Below, piece by piece: positions 23,481 through 33,064 of a DNA stretch of 64,000 bases (position 1 is its first letter; each line of letters begins with the position of its first letter). The translations under genes were made by a program, and so were the position numbers. The stretch comes from Agrostemma githago (Eukaryota > Streptophyta > Magnoliopsida > Caryophyllales > Caryophyllaceae). The notes beneath the pieces were generated by a model. That model did not search any database. It worked only from the letters and a program-made list of their open reading frames with translations, and was not told the DNA's origin. Location of the stretch: contig OY288259.1 in assembly GCA_958450325.1 (NCBI GenBank), positions 29,506,734-29,570,733 on the forward strand, in the 5' to 3' direction.

Positions 23481-23821
23481 TATTTGATTTGTCACTAATT
23501 TGGTGGTTTTCTATCACTTTTTGGGGTTTTTGCTTAGAGTGATATAATGCGGCCACGTGGTTAAACTATCAAATGAGGTTGGGTTGGGTCTCTGGTCAGT
23601 TCAAAATATGGATTAGTCATGGAACGAATCTAAATATGGGTTGGGCGGTATGTGTCTAAATAAAATAAGGGTTTTAAAAAACGGGTTGTAGTGTCAAAAA
23701 CTGACATTATAAATAATTGCGGGCATGAAATTTGTGCTATAAATCCCTTATTTTATCCTTAAATCATATGTACAGGATATCCGAAGCATTTAATTTTGAT
23801 ATTGATAGTCATACTAACTAA

Positions 23822-24152
23822 GGCCATGTTTGGTTGCCTTGTAAGATCATGAGAAGTAGAACTTTCCATGAATTACAAAAAATGAAATTGTTTGTTTGCC
23901 TCTTCCCACATATGGGGAAGTGGAACTTTCTGGACAATTGACTTCCTACCTAAATATAACAAGTTGCTTACCGACACCCTCTTAGTAACTTGCAATTCCC
24001 ATGAATTGAGTTCCATATAGGTAATCAAACATTTTTTAGAACTCTCAATGAATTAGGAACGAAAGTTTATTTTCCATGATTTTCTATTTCCCATGAATTT
24101 CCACTACAAAAAAACAGGTCGGATTCCACTTTCGCATCAACCAAACGAGTCC
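23822..24152. mobile_element. PIF/Harbinger (Tourist-like) MITE
   Basis: Left end GGCCATGTTTGGTTG and right end CAACCAAACGAGTCC form an imperfect terminal inverted repeat, flanked by the 3-bp duplication TAA (23819-23821, 24153-24155). 331 bp, noncoding. Confidence 0.8.
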
Positions 24153-24433
24153 TAATTTTATCTCCTCTGCCAAAGGTTGAGAAATTGTAACTTAGAATAA
24201 AGCTAGGTACATTATTTATGGGAGAGCATAACTTACAATAAGGAATTTAATGAGATGTGATTAGGGTTTAGATTTTCCGTCGAAATTGAATTGATTGATT
24301 ATATTGGATTTGACTGTTGGTGGTTATTTGGTCCTTGAAGATGAGAGCTTGAGATGTTGGGGCTTGATTGTTGAAGATGGATATTTTTTGAGTTCACTAT
24401 TAATGAGAACAATGGAGTTTCATTTTGGTAGGA

Positions 24434-26045
24434 TGATGGTAGGGATTTGTCGTGGAATCCCAACCGTCAATAATATAACCGGGTATTCCTACGGTAGATA
24501 GGGCAAGTCGGGTCGAATCCACGGGGACGGTAATGTAAAGTCTAGACTAAGGTCACCTAAAAACGAGACTAAGTCAACAAGCTAAACTAAAGAATGAAAG
24601 GAGGGAGAAGACTAGACTAAGACTAAGGAGAACAACTAGGAAAACGGGCTAGGATTAGGTCGGGGTCAAAGGGGACACGGAATGGTCAAGGGAGGACTAG
24701 AGTGAGGGAGGTAGTAGGTTAATCTAGGTTGGTCCGGACTTTCGCAACTTAGACTCACCTAGAGGTTCTACCTAAAACTCATCTCGTCGATACACAACAC
24801 AAACGGGGTTCTAGCGCGCTATAGGCCTAGGTCGCATCCGGGCTCTCACTACTTAGACCGGCCTAGGGGTCGTCCTCACCGGGCTTTCGCAACTTAATGA
24901 GGGGACCGAACCCACAAACAAACTAATACCCACGAAAGAAAGGCAAGAAAACAAGCATTCGTACATACTTAGTCATTCAAGTAATTCAACAAACATGCGA
25001 TGTGCATCAAACAAGAGGAAACCTAAATCTTCCACCAAAATCTCTAATACTCCCTTAATCATCCAATTAACACCCTAATCACCTTACTAACCCTAGCAAG
25101 AACACTACTCTAGCATATCTAAAGGAAATACTAACAAAAACAAGGTAAACAAACTCAAACAACCAAACAAACACAAACAAACTAGTGAAAACAATAAACA
25201 GGAACTAAAGATGTAAACTTGATGAATAATGAAGGATTAGGAGTAAAAGGAGAAGCGGATTGTACCATACTACAAAGGAAATGGAAAAGGAGAACACTTG
25301 TATATAAGAAAACCCAAATAATTCCACCAAGGTTGTCAAGCTTGAGTGGATTCTTCAAGAAATCCAATAATACAAGATTAAACTAAGATTAGCTACTAAT
25401 TACCGACTAATCTACAATAATCTAATCTAATCTAACCTAAATTAGTCTAGGGTTTAAGGTCTAAAGGAGTGCCTAAGCTTAACATAACAAGGGAAGAGTA
25501 TATATAGGGTTACAAATGAAAGGGAGAAGAAAAGAAAACAAAGCGGAGTAGCAGTGGCCCGTCCCGGCCGAGACGGGGTGGTCCCGGTCGGGACGAGGTC
25601 GGTCCCGGTCGGGACGCCTCCATCCCGATCGGGATGGGCCCAGGTCAGCAGCTTCTCTTTTTGCTCCTTCATCCCGAACGGGATGAGCTTATCCCGAACG
25701 GGATGAGCCTTGTAGGCCTCCATTATGATCTTTTTGGTCCCTCCTTGCTTCTCATGGGCTTATCACCGATTCTCGGGACTCGGGATCGGGTCTCGGAGGC
25801 TCGGGATTGGATCCCAAGGTCTCGGGGTCGATTCCAAGGCATCGAGTCATCGTTCCTTAGCTTCGTTGGCTCCAAAATGTGTATGTATAGAGTCGGAAGC
25901 GCTCCAACTCTTCCAAATCGGTCTCGGGAACCTGAAACGAACTAAAGGAAGCATAAGAAGCCCCTAAACCGCTCTCAAGGAGCGATTCTACAAGGAAAAC
26001 GGGACCAAAACACTACAAAATAGGCACTACAAATGACACTTATCA
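24434..26045 (-). repeat. 3' LTR of element B
   Basis: On the minus strand it runs TGATAAGTGTC...CTACCATCA. It contains a TATATATA-type box (about 25498-25507) and an upstream palindrome cluster (25559-25708). Confidence 0.9.
25559..25708. promoter_or_regulatory. Palindrome cluster (TCCCGNNCGGGA type) in element B 3' LTR
   Basis: GTCCCGGTCGGGAC occurs twice, followed by CATCCCGATCGGGATG and two tandem ATCCCGAACGGGAT units. The cluster lies about 50-200 bp upstream, in the minus sense, of the TATA box at about 25500. The flanking bases co-vary with the arms (G..C or A..T), so two-fold symmetry is retained. Confidence 0.7.
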
Positions 26046-26046
26046 A

Positions 26047-26083
26047 CTCCCCCACACTTAACCCTTACTCGCCCTCGAGTAAG
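26047..26083 (-). other. Polypurine tract and adjoining hairpin, element B
   Basis: On the plus strand CTCCCCCACACTTAA (26047-26061) is the complement of the polypurine tract and touches the LTR. It is followed by a perfect 8-bp hairpin CTTACTCG-CCCT-CGAGTAAG (26064-26083). A copy of this tract-plus-hairpin module lies at 27779-27818. Confidence 0.75.
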
Positions 26084-27778
26084 CACATACTACTACTAAA
26101 CTATCCGAGTGGGTATTAGCGCACCCTACGCCCCTTCAACTCACGCGAGTGGACTTAGAGGACAAGTGCACTCCGCAAGGCAAGTTGGGTCTTGCGACAA
26201 AACTGTGGATGCAACCGGACACAAAACACATAAATAAACAAACAAACACACAAACAAACACATAATCGGTTGCACCCAAAACAGAAGAAATACCGCTTCC
26301 CTCTAAAAGCGGTGAAAGAAGCACCGGTTTAGGACTTGAGGCAAGTGACAACGTTCCCAAGCTAGACATACAAACCAAGGTGAACTAAACCTTAATAGTA
26401 TGACGATAAAGCAACAAAAACGTTGGTAACTTACCTAGGTCCTCCTAACTTTCTAAAAACGTACTACGGGACGATCGGCGGAGTGGAAAAGTGAAGAACC
26501 ACGGTGTTAGTCGACACTGTAGGTAAGTGAGACCCCGCCCCCTTTAGCGTGAGCCGAGAGGGTCGTCCCGTGTCCATGACCGCCTAACTAGTCCAAGTAA
26601 AAAGGTGGAAAACATGCAAAATGAGGGAAGACCGACTAGTGCCGCTATCATCCTTCCTCGGGACTCGGTCCTTTGGTAGGCTCTTCACGGCAAAAGTCGG
26701 AAAAAGGCTTATTTTGAGAGGATATCTTTTTGTGAGACGGATTTCCTTTTGGCATTTTCTTTCCTTTTGACGTTTTTGCTTTGTTTTGCCATGCCATTTC
26801 TTTTTCTTCTTTTCTATTTTCTTTTTGGCTTTTGTGCCTTTTCTTTTTCTTCATTCTTTTCTTTCTTTCTTTTTTTCTTTTCTTTGCCCTTTTGGCAAGA
26901 TTTGGCATTTCTTTGACAATTGAGAAGGAGAGAAATCAACAAATTGCATTTTATTTGTGTGGAATGTGTAGGAGGTAGGTGAATGGGAGAGTCGGGGAGC
27001 GTCCTTCCCTTCAAACCCACAAAAAGTGGAGAACTTGGACTAATAAAACACCTAAACACGGTCACCTAGGGGACGAGACTCGGTAACCAAGGCCTTTTCA
27101 CACCGTGGGTGGTCATAATGGTCAAAAGTGCAAATCCCGTAGTAAATTCCTAGTAAGCTAGGTGGACTCGAGGTAAAGGACCAACGAATTCATTGATTTA
27201 AGGTCATTCTACTAGGCTAAAGTCCAAGACTCGATTTACACTACTAAAAAGGGAAAGTACACGCTCACACACTAGCCTCTAAACCGGGTTTTCGAAAACG
27301 GTTTACGCACAAGACACACAACACATCGCAAAACAAAGACTCAACGAAAACGAACGAAAGAAAAAGAAATAAAAGCAACATAACAAGAACAAAACAAAAC
27401 GAACACATACAAAACAAACACCACCCCGAACTTCCAAATGAGCAACCAATCCTCCACAAACTTTAAAAAGCTCCACCCGAGCACACCACAACACATATCT
27501 TCTCCAAACTCCACAAGAAACAAAGAGGGAAAAGGGTTGAAAAGATGTTACCGGGTGTCTTGAAAGCTCTCCAAAGCTAGCGGTGAATAAGCGACCTATA
27601 AGGAAAAGGGGAGGCAAACACGCACAATACGACAAAAACACGACATAAGGACAAAAAGAGAAAACACACAAAGGAAAAATCTTTTTTGATTTTTGTGAAA
27701 ATTTTTCAAATTTTTAGGGATTTTTAAGATTTTTTCGGAAAAAACTAAGAAAATAGACTAAACTATACTAGAATATCG
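26084..27778 (-). other. 3' noncoding internal region of element B
   Basis: No gene is seen. There are purine/pyrimidine-skewed tracts (about 26730-26900) and short spurious ORFs on both strands. The region resembles the extended 3' untranslated region typical of Athila elements. Confidence 0.6.
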
Positions 27779-28140
27779 CTCCCCCACACTTAAATCGAGC
27801 CATGTCCTCATGCTCGATCGTAGGGTGCGGAGAGACAAAAGAAAAAGAAAAGAAACTACGAAAATAAAGCTAAAAATCAAAAATAAAGTGAAGAAATGGG
27901 TAGAAGGTGTCCGGCCGGGTGTAGTCAAGTCAACATGGGCCGAGACGAGAAAAAGATATGGAAGGGGGAAGAAAATAAAAATAAGGAAGTAAAAGGAAAT
28001 GGGAGGGGAGGGCTAGGTGTAATCAAGTCACCTAGCCCGGATTCCGCCTAAATCCGACTAAATCCTCAAAAAGAAAGTGAAAGACTTGTAAAAATTTGGA
28101 TTTTGAAATGACTCTCGATGTAATCACATCATCGAGAGTC
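27779..28140 (-). other. Second polypurine-like tract and a series of hairpins
   Basis: The CTCCCCCACACTTAA tract is repeated at 27779-27793 with a hairpin at 27794-27818. Hairpins follow at about 27913-27940 (imperfect), 28010-28038 (GGGCTAGGTG / CACCTAGCCC) and 28110-28140 (GACTCTCGATG / CATCGAGAGTC). The last three share a 9-nt loop of the form TARTCAMRT and are spaced about 100 bp apart. Element C keeps the last one at 43700-43730. Confidence 0.65.
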
Positions 28141-28470
28141 GGGAGCAACAACTACCGAGGCCTAGAAGGCCACCAAGGTACCATGACTAAAGAGGAAGGG
28201 GGTAAACAAGAGAAAAACAAGCAATAAAAGACGGAAAAGAAAGGATAGTTGTCGTACCGACCGGTTAGCAACTCACTTGCTCCATCGTCTCATAGATCAA
28301 TATAGGCGCTTGCTTGTTGTCTTCGTTTTCATCCTCCTTCAAGCTTGATAAAACCGCATGGTTGGGGTAGTAATGGTAGGGGGTGGGATTTGATGTGGAT
28401 CTCGGTGTGTAAAGTGAGGTGTACGGATCATATGATAGGAGTAAGGAGGAGTAGGGAGGTTGGGAGGGGG

Positions 28471-28668
28471 TATAATGGATTGGTGGAGACAAAGGGGTCC
28501 ATCCCGGTCGGGATGGATGGTCCCGATTGGGTTGATAAACCCTTCCCGATCGGGAAGCCCTCGTCCCGGTCGGGAACGCACTCCAGTGAATCCGATTTTC
28601 AGCACCTTCATCCCGATCGGGATGGCTCCTTCCCGGTCGGGATTCCTCATCCTTCCCGGTCGGGATGA
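28471..28668 (-). promoter_or_regulatory. Internal palindrome cluster with TATA-like box, element B
   Basis: About seven TCCCGNNCGGGA-type sites lie at 28499-28668, for example CATCCCGGTCGGGATG and CTTCCCGATCGGGAAG. On the minus strand they are followed after about 25 bp by ATTATACCCCC (plus strand TATAAT at 28471-28476). Element C has the same arrangement at 43125-43330. It may be an internal promoter downstream of the ORF; this is inference. Confidence 0.5.
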
Positions 28669-29002
28669 GTCTTCTTTGCTTCCCCAAGCCCAAAAGCTTA
28701 TCATAAGCTTCAAAAACCGACTTCCTCGCTCGCAAACCAAACTCCATCATCAACCACTCCTTTCTAGGAGTCACCTTCACTTCACCTATCATAATAAACT
28801 CAAAGCACACATCAAATTCACTCCCTCACATCGCTCATCAAAATACCAAAACAATTACAAGAATCTCGCAAAAACAAAGGAGGTCCTAGAAACAAAAATC
28901 ACAAATACAAGCACAAGAATTCTAAAGAAGAGAGGAGGGGAATATACAACATGACGGTTCTTTTAGGAACTCCGTCAAACCTAGGATGGTGGACTCCATT
29001 CT

Positions 29003-30349
29003 TCAACCATAGCCCTCAAGGGCATGGAGGAGCAAGTCGAACGCGCTACCGACATCGTAGTGAAGGCCCAAGAAGCGCTCGAGCTTAACCGACCTCCACG
29101 GCCTCCAAGGAGGAGGCAAGAAGTAGGATTCCCAAGACCCAAAATTATCTTCAAAGTAGTCTCCGGGGTCGCTCCATCCTACGAGCTCAACCGATCTCTT
29201 CTTCCCTAAGCATCGCCTCCAATCATTAGCAAGCTTCATCTCCAAGAAACAAGGCACAAAAAACGGTTTTGGCCTCACTTCCTCGATGCACACCCCCACA
29301 CTTTCCTCAAGTTGTGGTTCCCCATATTCATCACTCGGCCCCACATCATCTTGGAGAGGAGAATCGAAACTTCTACCGGCGGTTTCAATCTCTTCCAAGT
29401 CATCTCTCGGTGTACTAGCAAGGGGCTCATGATGCCTATCCACGTTCTCGGACAAGAGCAACTCGAGGTTAACAATCTCACCCAACAACTCTACAAACTC
29501 CACCAAACCATCCCACTCACTATCCTCCTCCAATTCTTCACCAACGATGCCTTCACCAAGAGTCATCTCCTCATTCGTCTCTTTTTGGGTAGACGATTGA
29601 GGTTCTTCAAAGCAAACTTCTCTATCAAAGGGAACTACGTCGGCGGCTTCGTAATTAGGTTGCTCCTCTCTCTCAAGTGGGCATCCTCCATCTAAATATG
29701 ATGCTCGGGATAAAGGCATTACGGTTTGAACCGATAATGCATTTAAATGAGCATTCCTCGCCTCGTTTGCCCTTCGCATTTGGGCAATCAATTCCTCTTG
29801 TTGTTTTCGCAATTGAATGGCCGTTTCTTGAAGGCTCCTCTGCATTTGAAGCATCGATTGTTGTAACTCTAAGTTTGGCGATTGGTGGTCATTGGGGTCT
29901 TGTAAAGCTCCTTGATAATCTTGATGATGCCCAAGGGGTGGGGCATCATATTGTTGGTAGCAAGGTTGGGGTAATTGGTAGTATTGTGGGTCATAGGGTT
30001 CATATTGTGGTTGGGGTGGAGGGTAATATTGTGGGTCTTTGGGGTATTGGCTTCCATAAGGTGAATCTTGATTGATCATGGTGGGTTCACAATCATAGCT
30101 CGAGTAATAGCCACCATGATCGTAGGAGTGATAATCATTCACTTGTTGGTAGCCGTTTTTATACTCTTGAGGATCATACCCATCTTGATTACCCCAAGAA
30201 GCTTGATAATGGTAGGGGGACGTCATGTCATGGCTTTGGTTCATGGAAGAAGAGTGGTAGCTCATATCGGCTCCCGAGTGTGTGGAGTTTAGATCAAACC
30301 CCATGCTTGCTCGAAAATCGTAGTCCATACCCGGTTGGAAACCACTCAT
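29003..30349 (-). CDS. Gag-derived protein of element B (448 aa, intact ORF)
   Basis: This is the only long ORF of the element and starts about 230 nt downstream of the primer site. The N-terminal third is rich in Tyr, Gln, Pro and Asn with Tyr-Gln-Pro clusters. At about residues 165-215 there is a Met/Gln/Arg-rich coiled coil (LQQSMLQMQRSLQE) that parallels the MQKSMLDMQRSNQEMQRS segment of the element C polyprotein. An acidic stretch follows, and the C terminus ends FDLLLHALEGYG, matching FDLLLRALGDGVGYG of the small ORF at 42439-42816. The capsid-like region and the protease seen in element C are absent. The ORF is therefore a fused, shortened Gag-type product. Its function is unknown; RNA binding or assembly with partner Gag is a guess. 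The open frame without a stop suggests recent activity or selection. Confidence 0.75.
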   Translation of the reverse strand: MSGFQPGMDYDFRASMGFDLNSTHSGADMSYHSSSMNQSHDMTSPYHYQASWGNQDGYDPQEYKNGYQQVNDYHSYDHGGYYSSYDCEPTMINQDSPYGSQYPKDPQYYPPPQPQYEPYDPQYYQLPQPCYQQYDAPPLGHHQDYQGALQDPNDHQSPNLELQQSMLQMQRSLQETAIQLRKQQEELIAQMRRANEARNAHLNALSVQTVMPLSRASYLDGGCPLEREEQPNYEAADVVPFDREVCFEEPQSSTQKETNEEMTLGEGIVGEELEEDSEWDGLVEFVELLGEIVNLELLLSENVDRHHEPLASTPRDDLEEIETAGRSFDSPLQDDVGPSDEYGEPQLEESVGVCIEEVRPKPFFVPCFLEMKLANDWRRCLGKKRSVELVGWSDPGDYFEDNFGSWESYFLPPPWRPWRSVKLERFLGLHYDVGSAFDLLLHALEGYG

Positions 30350-30580
30350 CCTAACAACCGTCCGTTTAAGCGGCTCTGAGTTGCAAGAAGAAGATAATCA
30401 CCACCTCTAAGCACAAACTGTAGACTAAGAACAAACGTGAGAAGTCTAGTGTTTTTTGGGCACTAGACAAGAAAGAAATAAACCACACACACAAGAAGCA
30501 AGGTAACAAAAAGAAAAAAGAAAAACACAAACACAAAGACAAAGTCGAGTAACTAGGAAAACAAAGTCCAAACTAGCACC

Positions 30581-30599
30581 GTCCCCGGCAACGGCGCCA
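30581..30599 (-). other. Primer binding site, tRNA-Asp, element B
   Basis: Read on the minus strand, TGGCGCCGTTGCCGGGGAC lies 3 nt after the 5' LTR and is complementary to the tRNA-Asp 3' end, as in Athila elements. Confidence 0.85.
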
Positions 30600-30602
30600 A
30601 AT

Positions 30603-32233
30603 TGATGGTAGGGATTAGTCGTGGAATCCCAACCGTCAATAATATAACCGACTATTCCTACGGTAGATAGGGCAAGTCGGGTCGAATCCACTGGGACGGT
30701 AATGTAAAGTCTAGACTAAGGTCACCTAAAAACGAGACTAAGTCAACGAGCTAAACTAAAGAATGAAAGGAGGGAGAAGACTAGACTAAGACTAAGGAGA
30801 ACAACTAGGAAAACGGGCTAGGATTAGGTCGGGGTCAAAGGGGACACGAAATGGTCAAGGGAGGACTAGAGTGAGGGAGTTAGTAGGGTAATCTAGTTGG
30901 TCCGGGCTCTCGTAACTTAGACTCACCTAGAGGTTCCACCTAAAACCCATCTCGTCGATACACAATACAAACGGGGTTCTAGCGCGCTATAGGCCTAGGT
31001 CGCATCCGGGCTCTCACTACTTAGACCGGCCTAGGGGTCGTCCTCACCGGGCTCTCGCAACTTAATGAGGGGACCGAACCCACAAACAAACTAATACCCA
31101 CGAAAGAAAGGCAAGAAAACAAGCATTCGTACATACTTAGTCATTCAAGCAATTCAACAAACATGTGATGTGCATCAAACAAGAGGAAACCCAAATCTTC
31201 CACCAAAATCTCTAATAATCCCTTAATCATCCAATTAACACCCTAATCACCTTACTAACCCTAGCAAGAACACTACTCTAGCATATCTAAAGGAAATACT
31301 AACAAAAACAAGGTAAACAAACTCAAACAACCAAACAAACACAAACAAACTAGTGAAAACAATAAACAGGAACTAAAGATGTAAACTTGATGAATAATAA
31401 AGGATTAGGAGTAAAAGGAGAAGAGGATTGTACCATACTACAAAGGAAATGGAAAAGGAGAACACTTGTATATAAGAAAACCCAAATAATTCCACCAAGG
31501 TTGTCAAGCTTGAGTGGATTCTTCAAGAAATCCAATAATACAAGATTAAACTAAGATTAGCTACTAATTACCGACTAATCTACACTAATCTAATCTAATC
31601 TAACCTAAAGTAGTCTAGGGTTTAAGGTCTAAAGGAGTGCCTAAGCTTAACATAACAAGGGAAGAGTATATATAGGGTTACAAATGAAAGGGAGAAGAAA
31701 AGAAAACAAAGCGGAGTAGCAGTGGCCCGTCCCGGCCGAGACGGGGTGGTCCCGGTCGGGACGAGGTCGGTCCCGGTCGGGACGCCTCCATCCCGATCGG
31801 GATGGGCCCAGGTCAGCAGCTTCTCTTTTTGCTCTTTCATCCCGAACGGGATGAGCTTATCCCGAACGGGATGAGCTTATCCCGAACGGGATGAGCCTTG
31901 TAGGCCTCCATTATGATCTTTTTGGTCCCTCCTTGCTTCTCATGGGCTTCTCACCGATTCTCGGGACTCGGGATCGGGTCTCGGAGGCTCGGGATTGGGT
32001 CCCAAGGTCTCGGGGTCGATTCCAAGGCATCGAGTCATCGTTCCTTAGCTTCGTTGGCTCCAAAATGTGTATGTATAGAGTCGGAATCGCTCCAACTCTT
32101 CCAAATCGGTCTCGGGAACCTGAAACGAACTAAAGGAAGCATAAGAAGCCCCTAAACCACTCCCAAGGAGCGATTCTAAAAGGAAAACGAGACCAAAACA
32201 CTACAAAATAGGCACTACAAATGACACTTATCA
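30603..32233 (-). repeat. 5' LTR of element B
   Basis: Partner of 24434-26045. TATA at about 31667-31674 (minus sense); palindrome cluster at about 31727-31908. It has three tandem ATCCCGAACGGGATGAGCTT units where the 3' LTR has two. Confidence 0.9.
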
Positions 32234-32352
32234 TAGGACATTGGGAGATTAATAATGGGGGTGTTGTGGTCATAATTAATTCATTTTGGTAGGACATTCA
32301 GTTCAGTTAAGTTCAGTTGAAACACATTAATTATAATAATAATAATAATAAT
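32234..32352. other. Flank with (AAT)n microsatellite
   Basis: Host-side flank of element B. The motif CATTTTGGTAGGACATT occurs at the pre-insertion site and again at about 32283. A short (AAT)n run (about 32333-32352) immediately precedes the non-LTR element. Confidence 0.6.
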
Positions 32353-33064
32353 AGGGCACGTAGGGAGTGCGAGCGAAGTAGGTCGAACATTAGGGCACGT
32401 TGGGCTTTCGCCGGCGACCGCTGTCTGCCGGCGTCGCGCCTCTGGCCGGCGCTGTCCTACTTTGCCGTCGCTAGTGAGGAAGAGGGGACCAGTTCGAGGG
32501 AGAGGGGTGCGGCGCTGTCCTGTTTCGGTTTCGGTTTCCGATTAGGGCGTCATCTTGCGCCACCAACACAACGACTCCGCCGCCACCAACCCACCGCGCG
32601 CCGGCAGCCATCCCTTTTCTGTGTCCGCCTTTGTTTTGAGAGTAGAAAGGGGTGCAAAGATTGTTGTTGCTGTTGCGTCGTCTGCCAGCGGGCTGTCTTT
32701 GGGCCACCGCCGTTGGCTCGTCGACGCCACCCTGACCACGCCAGACTTTTTCCTGATCATGCCGGACTTTCCTGAGTTGCACCGTGTGTTGCCGTACTTC
32801 TGCGGTTCCTTGACCGCCTAGTTTGGGTTTGGCTTGGGTGGTTCGGGTCAGTGCTGGTCTATTTTTGGTGTTGCTCGGCTGCAACGGTTTCTCTTCGTGT
32901 GTTGGTTAGATTCATTTTGTTCCATTTTCGGTTTCGGTTTTCTCTTCTACGTGCTCTTGCTTTTCCGGTTTATTTTTTTGGGTTTGTTTTTGCTTCATTT
33001 TTCTTCTTCACGATTTTTGCTTTTTCGGTTTGCTTCGGCGTGTTGATTCTGCCATCGTCTTGTC

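Larger units (their letters stand above)
24434..32233 (-). mobile_element. Element B: non-autonomous Athila-like Ty3-gypsy element, minus strand
   Basis: LTRs occupy 24434-26045 (3') and 30603-32233 (5'). The perfect target duplication is TAGGA (24429-24433, 32234-32238). The primer site is tRNA-Asp-type, the polypurine tract is intact, and one 448-codon ORF is intact. No RT, RNase H or integrase is present. The LTRs are nearly identical apart from scattered substitutions and one 20-bp palindrome unit, so insertion was recent. Confidence 0.92.

Noticed and set aside
25559..25708. Regularly spaced palindromes as a CRISPR-like array
   Set aside because: Eukaryotic LTR context, variable spacer lengths, repeats too short, no cas genes.
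25454..25945. ORFs with Arg-Pro-Gly and Pro-Thr-Gly-Thr repeats on both strands (also 28265-28954, 31622-32155)
   Set aside because: They arise from translating the palindromic TCCCGNNCGGGA clusters.
29312..30292. Plus-strand ORFs over the element B ORF
   Set aside because: Antisense shadows of the 448-codon minus-strand ORF.
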